A stretch of 37,457 nucleotides of DNA from NCBI GenBank assembly GCA_025354385.1, contig JANXMZ010000006.1, positions 1 through 37,457 of the forward strand, written 5' to 3'. The DNA is from Bacteroidota bacterium. GTDB taxonomy: Bacteria; Bacteroidota; Bacteroidia; NS11-12g; UBA955. A model generated the notes under the pieces. It was not told the origin of the DNA. It was given only the letters and a program-made list of their open reading frames with translations, and searched no databases. Of the stretch, positions 1 to 7,747 are shown piece after piece. The position numbers and the translations under genes were made by a program. Within the stretch, counting starts at the first letter, position 1, and each line of letters begins with the position of its first letter.

Positions 1-527
1 TATGCTCGTGAGAGCGCCTTCGGCTTAGTTGGCTACCTTTTTTGGCACCACGGAGTAGCATTGATGCCATAAAAAGGAATTAAAATATCAATAATGAACT
101 TCTCTCATGAAGCGCAGCGGAATAAAAAAAGGTAGAAATAATTTAAAACGTTTAATCATTTAAATTAGGAATAAGAAATAGATTTAATCAAATTTTGGAT
201 AATGAGTTGATAAGGATTAACTAAATAATCCAATTTGTGAAATACTTGCAAGGCAAATTGACCTATTAGCAAAAAAAATAAAACCAACAATTGAAAATAA
301 ATTTATTAAAAAGTTCTTAAGGATTGACTAAATAGAAAGTTTATGGAGAAGGATGATTTGCGTGAGGGATAGCAGCGGAAAGCCCGCAACCCTAAACCAC
401 AGCGAAGCAAGGTATAGGGGAGGACTTGCAGCGAATAGCCCGGCCGCGCCTTAGCGCGGGCACGCCCAAAAAAGTAGGGAGGTAACGAGATAAATTTTAA
501 TCAGAATGACCTTGTTTACAAGGCGGA
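1..527. other. Non-coding stretch with a GC-rich repeat-bearing patch
   Basis: No convincing gene is visible on either strand. Positions 120-350 are AT-rich and featureless. Positions about 355-470 are markedly GC-richer and contain two near-identical 15-mers (372-386 and 428-442, GCAGCG..A.AGCCCG) followed by a CCGCG/CGCGG hairpin near 444-460. This looks like a dispersed intergenic repeat or a structured RNA rather than coding sequence. It lies downstream of the amidase stop codon (the amidase reads leftward), so it could also form part of that transcript's 3' region. Confidence 0.5.
372..442. repeat. Pair of imperfect 15-bp direct repeats in GC-rich intergenic patch
   Basis: GCAGCGGAAAGCCCG (372-386) and GCAGCGAATAGCCCG (428-442) differ at two positions and lie 56 bp apart. 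They sit in a patch much richer in GC than its surroundings and are followed by a short GC hairpin. No reading frame runs through them. The recurrence and composition suggest a dispersed intergenic repeat family; its identity cannot be established from one copy. Confidence 0.5.
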
Positions 528-1298
528 TTATTTTCCCTTTTTGTATTTTTTTAAAGCATTGAAAATGGCTTTGGCAATCACCATTTGGCCACTGTCTTTG
601 CTCAGTGTTTTGCGATCGGAGGCATTGGTTAAGAAGCCTGTTTCTATCAGTACGCCGGGCATGGCGGTTTTCCATAATACCAAGAACCCTGCTTGTTTTA
701 CCCCACGACTTTTAAGGCTGGTATTTGTTTTAAACTCGCCCTCAACATTGCTTGCAAACTTTGCACTTTGAGCGATATAAGCATTTTGCATAAGGGTTAA
801 AATAATATGACCAGCAGGTGAGTTGGGGTCGAATCCCTCATAAGCTTCATTGGTTTTGTAATCTTTTTCTAAAAGAATCACATTGTTCTCTCTTTTGGAC
901 ACTGCCAAGTTATTTTCCGACTTGTGTAAACCCATTAAATAGGTTTCGGTTCCGGCAGCTTCTTTATTGTCGTTTGCGTTGCAGTGTATGCTTATAAAAA
1001 GGTCGGCATTGTTTTTGTTTGCAATGTTACCACGTTCACTTAATTCAATGAATTTATCGGATTTTCGCGTATATATTACTTTAACATCCTTGAGGCTGTC
1101 TTCTATCATTTTGCCCAATTTTAAGGCAATGGATAAGGTTACTTGTTTTTCTTTACTGCCCCCGCCATTGCAGCCTGGGTCGTTGCCCCCGTGCCCTGCA
1201 TCTATCACAATTACATTAAATACATTGTCGGCATGGTTGAAAGAAGAACCTAGCAATATTACTAAGGCCGATGCTAAAAATAATAATTTCTTATTCAT
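528..1298 (-). CDS. N-acetylmuramoyl-L-alanine amidase (Amidase_3, AmiC-like)
   Basis: This is a zinc amidase that cleaves the bond between N-acetylmuramic acid and the stem peptide of peptidoglycan, acting in the periplasm during cell separation or wall turnover. The 256-residue product starts with an N-terminal signal peptide (hydrophobic residues 5-19). The Amidase_3 domain begins near residue 29. The family's zinc ligands are all visible: H36 in the DAGHGG motif, E50, and H105 in SIHCNA. The catalytic glutamate is E219 in LIETGF. There is no obvious separate wall-binding domain, so it is a minimal secreted enzyme. It is divergent from lptD with about 100 bp between the probable starts, so both may share a control region. 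The family assignment is firm; which paralogue (AmiA/B/C-like) is not resolvable. Confidence 0.93.
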   Translation of the reverse strand: MNKKLLFLASALVILLGSSFNHADNVFNVIVIDAGHGGNDPGCNGGGSKEKQVTLSIALKLGKMIEDSLKDVKVIYTRKSDKFIELSERGNIANKNNADLFISIHCNANDNKEAAGTETYLMGLHKSENNLAVSKRENNVILLEKDYKTNEAYEGFDPNSPAGHIILTLMQNAYIAQSAKFASNVEGEFKTNTSLKSRGVKQAGFLVLWKTAMPGVLIETGFLTNASDRKTLSKDSGQMVIAKAIFNALKKYKKGK

Positions 1299-1404
1299 AT
1301 TTCTGTTGGTTCATAATTTTGCTTTAGTTTTGTGCAAATTTCGGCATTTGTTTTTTTTAACACCTCCTATTAAAACTAAAAATCTCCCTCATTTATTGTG
1401 GATA

Positions 1405-4038
1405 ATGGTATTGTCGTGTTTCTTTTTGTACAATATGCCAGCACGTGCACAAGTAAAGAATAACAAAGATTCAGCCAAAACCCAAATACTAGGAGATTCT
1501 ACAAAGCTTAAGCAAAAGGCAGATACTTTTAGAATTGCCAAAGATGCCATTGATGCCACCATTGATTATAAGGCAGACGATTCCATTATTATTGATAATA
1601 AAACCAGAAGGGCCTATTTGTATGGTAATGCTAATGTTATATACGATGGGATGAATTTGAAAGCGGCCCTCATTATTGTTGATTTTAATAAGCGCGAATT
1701 GTATGCACGAGGTGTAATAGATAGCAGTGGTAAGTATGTTGGTCGCCCGAATTTTAACGATGGCGATCGCGAAACAGATGCCGATACGATGTTGTATAAT
1801 TTTGATTCGAAGCGAGGCCGAACATATGGAATAACCATGAAGGAAGGAGAAGGTTATATACTCTGCAACAAAGTTCTGAGAGATGATGATAAAAGTATTT
1901 ATAGTGATATGGCAAAGTATACCACCTGCAATAATCCGCATCCACACTTTTATTTGGAAGCAAGTAAATTAAAAATAATACCGGATAAGAAAATTATTTT
2001 TGGCCCATCCAATTTAAAAATAGAAGATGTGCCAACCCCCTTGTTTTTACCGTTTGGAATGTTTCCAACAAAGAAGGGACAGAAGTCGGGATTAATTCCA
2101 TTTGAATATGGTTTGAGCGGAAGATATGGTGCATATTTGAGAAATGTGGGTTGGTATTTTGGTATCAGCGATCATTTTGACCAAACCATTAATGGTGATA
2201 TTTATTTTAGAGGCAGTTGGCGGCTAGCTTCTAATACCCGCTATGCCAATAGATATAGATACAATGGCGGCATTGCCTTGGAATATTCGAAATTTTTAAA
2301 TGGTGAGCGCGAAGACCCGAATTTTAAAAGCAATAATACAAAATCTTTCAGCATTAAATGGAACCATGTGCAAGATGCGAAGGCGCGACCGGGAACCACA
2401 TTTGCTGCTAATGTCAATATTCAGAAGAACAATGCAGCGCGATTGAATTCATTGGATCCAACACAAATTGTAAGCAATCAGTTTAACTCGTCTATTTCGT
2501 TTTCTAAATCATTGTTCAAAAACAAGGCGAATTTTTCGAGCAACATAACACACTCTCAAAATACACAAACGCATAGCTTCTCTATGTCATTACCAACTAT
2601 TAATTTTAGTGTCCAAAGGATTACACCTTTTTCCAAACCCAATAAATTTGGAAAATATAAGTGGTATAAAGATGTTGGAGCAAGTTACCAAGTAGTAGCC
2701 GAAAACAGAATTGACACCAAAGACAGTATCTTTTTTTCTGGAAGACCGATAGAGGTGTTGGCGCCTAACCTCAGTGGATTATTTGTAAAACTACCAAAAG
2801 TAAATTTGAGGGAGATAGATCAATTTAAACAAGGCATTGTGCACTCTATTCCGATTACTTTAGGCTCGTATAAATTTTTAAAGAATCATTTTACATTAAC
2901 ACCCACTGTGGCTTATACAGAGTATTGGTATTTTAAAACTATTAGCAAAGATTGGAATGTTGCCACCAATAAATTAGATACTTTTTACCATACAGGTTTT
3001 AGCAGGGCCAGCGATTATAACGGGGCTATTAATTTGAATACTCAAATTTTTGGGACCTTCCAATTGAGAGGTACAAAAGTGAAAGCCATTCGCCATACCA
3101 TGTCGCCTAATATTGGTTTTAGTTACCGACCGGATTTTGGAGAAGCAAAGTACGGGGTGTACAATAGGGCGTTTTTGGATTCGGCCTCGGCTGCTTCTAA
3201 TGATGATAAAAATAAGACCCTATATTCCATTTATGAGCAAGGCATAAAAGGTGGACCAGGCAGAGGTCCAAGTGGCTTGTTGAATTTTTCTTTGGCCAAT
3301 TTAGTGCAAGCCAAAGTTTTGAAGAAAACAGATACTTCTGCTAAATATGAAAATGTTACTTGGTTGGAGAATTTTACATTGAGTGGCAATTATAATTTTC
3401 TGAAAGACTCTTTTCAATTGTCGAACATTAATGCCACCGCTTTTACCACTTTGTTTAAGCAATTAAGAATAAACGGCAACGCCTCATTGAATCCATATAC
3501 CAAAGATTGGAATCGCCCGCTTAACAGATTGGAATTGCAAAATAGCCATCGCATAGGTACATGGACCAATGCTAGCATACAAATGTCTACCAAGTTTGAT
3601 GCAGAGATGTTTAAGCGCAAGAAAAAGGATACCACTGGTCTAGTAAAATCCGAGCAAGATGCTTTGGAATTAAAGGATATGAAACGCGACCCTTATGGTT
3701 ACGTGCGATTTGATATTCCATGGAGTTTTAATGTCAACTACTCCATGAATTATTCGAGAATTGCCTATAGAACGCAGTATTTGCACACATTTAGTTTTGG
3801 AGGCGATTTTAATTTAACCCCTAAGTGGAAAATTGGTTGCAACAGTGGTTATGATTTTTTGAACAAAAAAATTGCTTATACACAATTTAATATTAGCAGA
3901 AGTTTACATTGCTGGGCGCTTAGTTTTAATTGGATTCCTGATGGCATACGCAAGAGTTTCACCTTCTCCTTACATGCCAATAGCAGTATGTTGCAAGATT
4001 TAAAAGTAAATAAGCGCAGGTACTGGTTCGATCAGTAA
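1405..4038 (+). CDS. lptD: LPS-assembly outer-membrane protein LptD
   Basis: This is the outer-membrane beta-barrel that inserts lipopolysaccharide into the outer leaflet as the end point of the Lpt bridge. I place the start at ATG 1405, giving 877 residues. The frame stays open back to 967, but that part runs antisense through the amidase gene and does not look like protein. The product then begins with a short signal sequence ending ARA-Q. A TTG further upstream would add a basic n-region, so the exact start is uncertain. After a linker comes the OstA-like periplasmic domain (roughly residues 45-200, beginning at the DDSIIIDNKTRRAYLYG segment), then the conserved FLPFGMFPT-KKGQKSGLIPFEYG stretch typical of Bacteroidota LptD. 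A long barrel rich in alternating aromatic strands reaches the C-terminus. Length fits the Bacteroidota form of the family. Confidence 0.87.
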   Translation: MVLSCFFLYNMPARAQVKNNKDSAKTQILGDSTKLKQKADTFRIAKDAIDATIDYKADDSIIIDNKTRRAYLYGNANVIYDGMNLKAALIIVDFNKRELYARGVIDSSGKYVGRPNFNDGDRETDADTMLYNFDSKRGRTYGITMKEGEGYILCNKVLRDDDKSIYSDMAKYTTCNNPHPHFYLEASKLKIIPDKKIIFGPSNLKIEDVPTPLFLPFGMFPTKKGQKSGLIPFEYGLSGRYGAYLRNVGWYFGISDHFDQTINGDIYFRGSWRLASNTRYANRYRYNGGIALEYSKFLNGEREDPNFKSNNTKSFSIKWNHVQDAKARPGTTFAANVNIQKNNAARLNSLDPTQIVSNQFNSSISFSKSLFKNKANFSSNITHSQNTQTHSFSMSLPTINFSVQRITPFSKPNKFGKYKWYKDVGASYQVVAENRIDTKDSIFFSGRPIEVLAPNLSGLFVKLPKVNLREIDQFKQGIVHSIPITLGSYKFLKNHFTLTPTVAYTEYWYFKTISKDWNVATNKLDTFYHTGFSRASDYNGAINLNTQIFGTFQLRGTKVKAIRHTMSPNIGFSYRPDFGEAKYGVYNRAFLDSASAASNDDKNKTLYSIYEQGIKGGPGRGPSGLLNFSLANLVQAKVLKKTDTSAKYENVTWLENFTLSGNYNFLKDSFQLSNINATAFTTLFKQLRINGNASLNPYTKDWNRPLNRLELQNSHRIGTWTNASIQMSTKFDAEMFKRKKKDTTGLVKSEQDALELKDMKRDPYGYVRFDIPWSFNVNYSMNYSRIAYRTQYLHTFSFGGDFNLTPKWKIGCNSGYDFLNKKIAYTQFNISRSLHCWALSFNWIPDGIRKSFTFSLHANSSMLQDLKVNKRRYWFDQ

Positions 4039-4234
4039 AATTGGTGTAGAAGCAGCGTTTAAAAATATTTGATTGTTCAATTAGCAAAAATCTTTTTATT
4101 TTAAGTTGTTTTTTTGCAAAATAAAAAATCGATAAAAGTATTGCTGTCACTGGTATTTTTGAGTGATATTGTTTCCGTTTTTTATTAATTTATTTATTGT
4201 GAACAAACTGTAGTATTTATTGCCAAAAAATCAG

Positions 4235-4242
4235 TATTTTTG
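4235..4242 (+). promoter_or_regulatory. Candidate -7 promoter element upstream of glmM
   Basis: TATTTTTG matches the Bacteroidota sigma-ABfr -7 consensus TAnnTTTG and lies 20 bp before the glmM ATG. A well-spaced TTTG -33 box is not clear, so this is a partial match only. Confidence 0.4.
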
Positions 4243-4262
4243 CACTCTTTTTTTTCCAATCT

Positions 4263-5651
4263 ATGACACTAATCAAATCAATATCAGGCTTCAGAGGAAC
4301 AATTGGCGGAAAGCCTAGTGATAACCTCACACCTGTGGATATTGTTAAATTCTCATCTGCTTATGGCGAATGGGTGATATCAACCAAAAAAGGAAACCTA
4401 ATTGTTATTGGACGCGATGCAAGAATTTCCGGCAAAATAGTTTCCGATATTGTTTCTTCAACATTAATGGCCATGGGGCTAAATGTTTTAGATTTGGGTT
4501 TATCTACTACACCAACTGTGGAGATGGCTGTGATTATGGAGAAAGCAGCTGGAGGTGTAATTTTTACTGCCAGTCATAATCCAAAGCAATGGAATGCATT
4601 GAAATTATTGAATCACAAAGGTGAGTTTATTTCGGCCAAGGAAGCAGAAAAGGTTTTAGAACTAGCAGAGGCCAATGATTTTTCGTATGCCGAGGTGAAT
4701 ACATTGGGCAGTTTGAGTAACGACCCTGATTATATCAAAAAGCACATAGACGAAATACTAAAATTGCCATTGGTAGATGTTAACGCAATTGCAGAGAAAA
4801 AATATAAGATTGTAGTAGATGCCGTAAACTCTACAGGAGGCATAGCAGTGCCTATGCTTTTAAGGGCGCTTGGTGTAGAAAATATTGTTGAATTAAACTG
4901 CGAACCTACGGGTAATTTTGCACACAATCCAGAGCCATTGCCTGAGCATTTGTCACAATTGTCTTCGAAAGTAAAAAGCGAGCGTGCTAATTTAGGGATA
5001 TGTGTAGATCCTGATGTGGATCGCTTGGCCCTTGTTTGCGAAGATGGAGAAATGTTTGGCGAGGAGTATACTTTGGTAGCTGTTGCCGATTATGTTTTAA
5101 AGAATACTAAAAAAGGCAATACTGTATCAAATCTTTCATCAACAAAAGCTTTGAAAGATATTACAGAGAAAAATGGTGGTAAATATGCCGCTAGTGCTGT
5201 AGGTGAAGTGAATGTAGTTGAGAAGATGAAAGAGACCAAAGCCATTATTGGTGGTGAGGGCAATGGTGGTATCATTTATCCTGAATTACATTATGGCAGA
5301 GATGCTATGGTGGGAATTGCTTTATTTTTAAGTTCACTTGCAAAATCGGGTAAAGGTTGCAGCGCTATGCGAGGCAGTTTTCCGAACTATATTATTTCTA
5401 AAAACAAAGTTGAATTAACACCTGATATTGATGCAGACGATGTGCTAGAAAAAATAAAAGAGAAGTATAAAAAATTTGAAATTAATACGGTGGATGGTGT
5501 GCGCATAGATTTTGATGAAGACTGGGTGCATTTGAGAAAATCAAATACAGAACCTATTATTCGCATTTATGCAGAAAGCAAATCGGATACAACTGCTAGA
5601 AACTTAACCATGAAAATTATAAAAGATATTGGTGAGATCGCTAAGAGCTAA
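4263..5651 (+). CDS. glmM: Phosphoglucosamine mutase (GlmM-type phosphohexomutase)
   Basis: This enzyme converts glucosamine-6-phosphate to glucosamine-1-phosphate, feeding UDP-GlcNAc synthesis for peptidoglycan and LPS. The 462-residue length is normal for the alpha-D-phosphohexomutase family. The phosphoserine loop TASHNPKQWNALK carries the catalytic Ser104. The metal-binding loop DPDVDR has Asp249, 251 and 253. The sugar-binding GGEGNGG motif comes next, and the C-terminal phosphate-binding loop RKSNTEPIIRIY is intact. The QWNALK variant of the serine loop is, from memory, typical of Bacteroidota GlmM, but substrate preference between glucosamine and mannose phosphates cannot be read with certainty. 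It starts 224 bp after lptD and probably has its own promoter. A repeat array follows immediately after its stop codon. Confidence 0.9.
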   Translation: MTLIKSISGFRGTIGGKPSDNLTPVDIVKFSSAYGEWVISTKKGNLIVIGRDARISGKIVSDIVSSTLMAMGLNVLDLGLSTTPTVEMAVIMEKAAGGVIFTASHNPKQWNALKLLNHKGEFISAKEAEKVLELAEANDFSYAEVNTLGSLSNDPDYIKKHIDEILKLPLVDVNAIAEKKYKIVVDAVNSTGGIAVPMLLRALGVENIVELNCEPTGNFAHNPEPLPEHLSQLSSKVKSERANLGICVDPDVDRLALVCEDGEMFGEEYTLVAVADYVLKNTKKGNTVSNLSSTKALKDITEKNGGKYAASAVGEVNVVEKMKETKAIIGGEGNGGIIYPELHYGRDAMVGIALFLSSLAKSGKGCSAMRGSFPNYIISKNKVELTPDIDADDVLEKIKEKYKKFEINTVDGVRIDFDEDWVHLRKSNTEPIIRIYAESKSDTTARNLTMKIIKDIGEIAKS

Positions 5652-5800
5652 TGCACACTTCGGCTACGCTCAGTGTGCAGGTGGCTGCGCTCAGTGTACT
5701 TCGACTACGCTCAGTACACTTCGGCTACACTCAGTGTGCAGGCGGCTGAGCTCAGTGTACTTCGAATTGCAAAGTGCACTTAGGCTGCGCTCAGGTCACT
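5652..5800. repeat. Array of 20-21-bp degenerate repeats (GCTnCGCTCAGTG core)
   Basis: The core GCTCAGTG or a one-base variant recurs at 5668, 5689, 5709, 5729, 5750 and 5789, giving spacings of 21, 20, 20, 21 and 39 bp; the last equals two periods with one decayed unit. Each unit reads roughly CACTTCGGCTACGCTCAGTG, whose ends CACT/AGTG can pair, so every unit could form a small hairpin. The array begins at the base after the glmM stop codon and ends about 85 bp before ychF. It has no spacers and no coding potential. It resembles an intergenic palindromic repeat family and may act as a transcript 3' structure. Confidence 0.8.
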
Positions 5801-5883
5801 AAAAAATATACTGAATAGATGTTGAGAGTGGCATTTTTCAGAATGAAAATATAAAATCAAAAATATAAAATCAAAAATAAGTT

Positions 5884-6984
5884 ATGTCTTTACAGTGTGG
5901 AATAGTAGGCTTGCCAAATGTTGGAAAATCAACTTTATTTAATTGCTTGAGCAATGCGAAAGCGCAGGCTGCTAATTTTCCTTTTTGTACCATAGAACCC
6001 AATGTGGGTGTAATTACAGTGCCAGATGAGCGCTTACAAAAATTAACGGAAATTGCAAAACCTCAAAATATTGTGCCAGCAACTGTTGAGATTGTAGACA
6101 TTGCGGGTTTAGTAAAAGGAGCTAGTAAAGGCGAGGGATTGGGCAATCAGTTTCTAGGAAATATAAAAAGTACCAATGCCATTATTCATGTGTTGCGTTG
6201 TTTCGAAAACGATAATATTATTCACGTGGATGGTTCTGTAAATCCCATACGCGATAAAGAAATTATAGATACAGAATTGCAGTTAAAAGATTTAGAAGCT
6301 GTGGAAGCTCGACTTAGCAAGGTTCAAAAACAATCAAAAGCTGGTGACAAAGAAGCTGCAAAAATTATGGATGCCTGCGAGAAATACAAAGCGCATTTGG
6401 AAAAAGGTTTGAATGCAAGAACCATGGAAGGTTTAACAGAAGAACAATTGGAATTAACAGCCGACTTGAATTTGTTAACTGGCAAACCCGTACTTTATGT
6501 ATGCAATGTAGATGAAGCAGGATTGAAGGCAGATAACCAATGGGTGAAAGAGATTCGTGAAATGGCCGCCAAAGAAGGTGCAGAGGTATTGATTATTAGT
6601 GCTGCTGCCGAAGCCGATATTGCTGAATTGGAAGACCCAGAAGAACGCGCGGTCTTTTTAGAAGACCTAGGTTTACAAGAGAGTGGTGTTGCTAAATTGA
6701 TTAAAGCTGCTTATAGAATTTTAAATTATATTACTTACTTTACAGTTGGTGAAAAAGAAGTGCGTGCATGGACGATTACCGATGGCATGAAAGCCCCACA
6801 AGCGGCTGCCGTTATTCACTCCGATTTTGAAAAGGGATTTATTCGTGCAGAGGTTATTAAATACAATGATTACGTTCAATACAAATCAGAAGTCGCTATT
6901 AAAGAAGCGGGCAAATTAGGTGTTGAAGGAAAAGAATATATTGTGAAAGATGGCGACTGTATGCATTTCCGTTTTAATGTATAA
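5884..6984 (+). CDS. ychF: Ribosome-binding ATPase/GTPase YchF (OLA1 family)
   Basis: YchF is a universally conserved Obg-related P-loop nucleotidase that binds ribosomes and in several bacteria modulates stress responses. The 366 residues match the usual family length. The Walker A is GLPNVGKST (residues 9-17) and the G3 motif is in VDIAGLVKGAS near residues 67-77. The G4 position reads NVDE in place of the usual NKxD; this is the known OLA1/YchF variation associated with ATP preference. A coiled-coil insertion lies around residues 130-200. The C-terminal TGS domain covers roughly residues 280-363, ending in a DGDCMHFRFNV motif. Its last 11 bases overlap the end of the convergent gene downstream. 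Confidence 0.97.
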   Translation: MSLQCGIVGLPNVGKSTLFNCLSNAKAQAANFPFCTIEPNVGVITVPDERLQKLTEIAKPQNIVPATVEIVDIAGLVKGASKGEGLGNQFLGNIKSTNAIIHVLRCFENDNIIHVDGSVNPIRDKEIIDTELQLKDLEAVEARLSKVQKQSKAGDKEAAKIMDACEKYKAHLEKGLNARTMEGLTEEQLELTADLNLLTGKPVLYVCNVDEAGLKADNQWVKEIREMAAKEGAEVLIISAAAEADIAELEDPEERAVFLEDLGLQESGVAKLIKAAYRILNYITYFTVGEKEVRAWTITDGMKAPQAAAVIHSDFEKGFIRAEVIKYNDYVQYKSEVAIKEAGKLGVEGKEYIVKDGDCMHFRFNV

Positions 6985-7705
6985 GTACTAGCTTACCATT
7001 GTAATTTATCTGATTCCCGTTTATAAATTCCCAATAGTAAACGCCATTGTCTAAATTGGAAATATCAATATCTCCAACCGCCTCTTCATATAATTTTTCA
7101 AATACAATTTTACTACTTGCATCTGTAATTCTGATTTTACCTGCAGGTGTTCCATAGGCATAATAAAACTGCATTTTGCCCTGATTGGGATTGGGATAAA
7201 CACGCATCCAATTATTATTTTTAATGGATGTAATATTGGATTCAAAATTGCCACTGCTGCATTCAAACCAAGGACCTACTCTTAAGGGCGCACCTTTTAC
7301 CCATAACGAAGCGCCTTGTCCAGAGACACTGGCATAAGCACTGAAAATAGTTTCTTCTGGTCCATCTAAAATTACTTTACCACCAATCAATATCATCGTA
7401 TCAATTTGTAGATTGCCATATTTATAGATCAAAGCAGAAGTATAAACTGTAATGAGTTGATGACCGCAAATGCCCCCAGAGGTATCTATGCGCATATAGG
7501 CACCAGAATTTAAAGTTAAGTTATGTTTTATATTAACTTTGTGCTTAATGATGATGGTATCCTCAAAGGTAAAGCCAGGCATCTCTCTGTTTTGCCATGT
7601 AGAAGAATCTTGCCAATATCCACGTTTGTAAGTAGTAAATGTTTTAGCATTTAAAGTAATTTCAACCATCAAAAATGCAATCAGAAAAAATAAATTGTTT
7701 CTCAT
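6974..7705 (-). CDS. Secreted T9SS type A sorting-domain protein, function unknown
   Basis: The 243-residue product has a signal peptide (residues 1-19, ending near LNA-K). A middle region of about 130 residues is rich in beta-strand patterns (TWQNREMPG, DTIIIKHKVNIKHNLTLNSGAYMRID) like short beta-helix or G8-like surface proteins. A Por/T9SS type A C-terminal sorting domain starts at about residue 167 with VYPNPNQGKM and ends with GVYYWEFINGNQ...GKLVLI. It should therefore be exported through the outer membrane and anchored or released at the surface. It lies 42 bp downstream of the 2430-residue PKD protein on the same strand and is probably cotranscribed with it. Its 3' end overlaps ychF by 11 bp, convergent. 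No catalytic residues are recognisable. Confidence 0.8.
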   Translation of the reverse strand: MRNNLFFLIAFLMVEITLNAKTFTTYKRGYWQDSSTWQNREMPGFTFEDTIIIKHKVNIKHNLTLNSGAYMRIDTSGGICGHQLITVYTSALIYKYGNLQIDTMILIGGKVILDGPEETIFSAYASVSGQGASLWVKGAPLRVGPWFECSSGNFESNITSIKNNNWMRVYPNPNQGKMQFYYAYGTPAGKIRITDASSKIVFEKLYEEAVGDIDISNLDNGVYYWEFINGNQINYNGKLVLIH

Positions 7706-7747
7706 GATAAAGGTCTTTTATTAAAGTACTCAAAAATTGAACCGCAA

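Noticed and set aside
967..1404. Upstream extension of the lptD reading frame
   Set aside because: It runs antisense through the amidase, lacks protein-like composition, and the signal peptide only begins near 1405.
5652..5800. CRISPR array
   Set aside because: Units are contiguous and degenerate with no unique spacers, and no cas gene is near.
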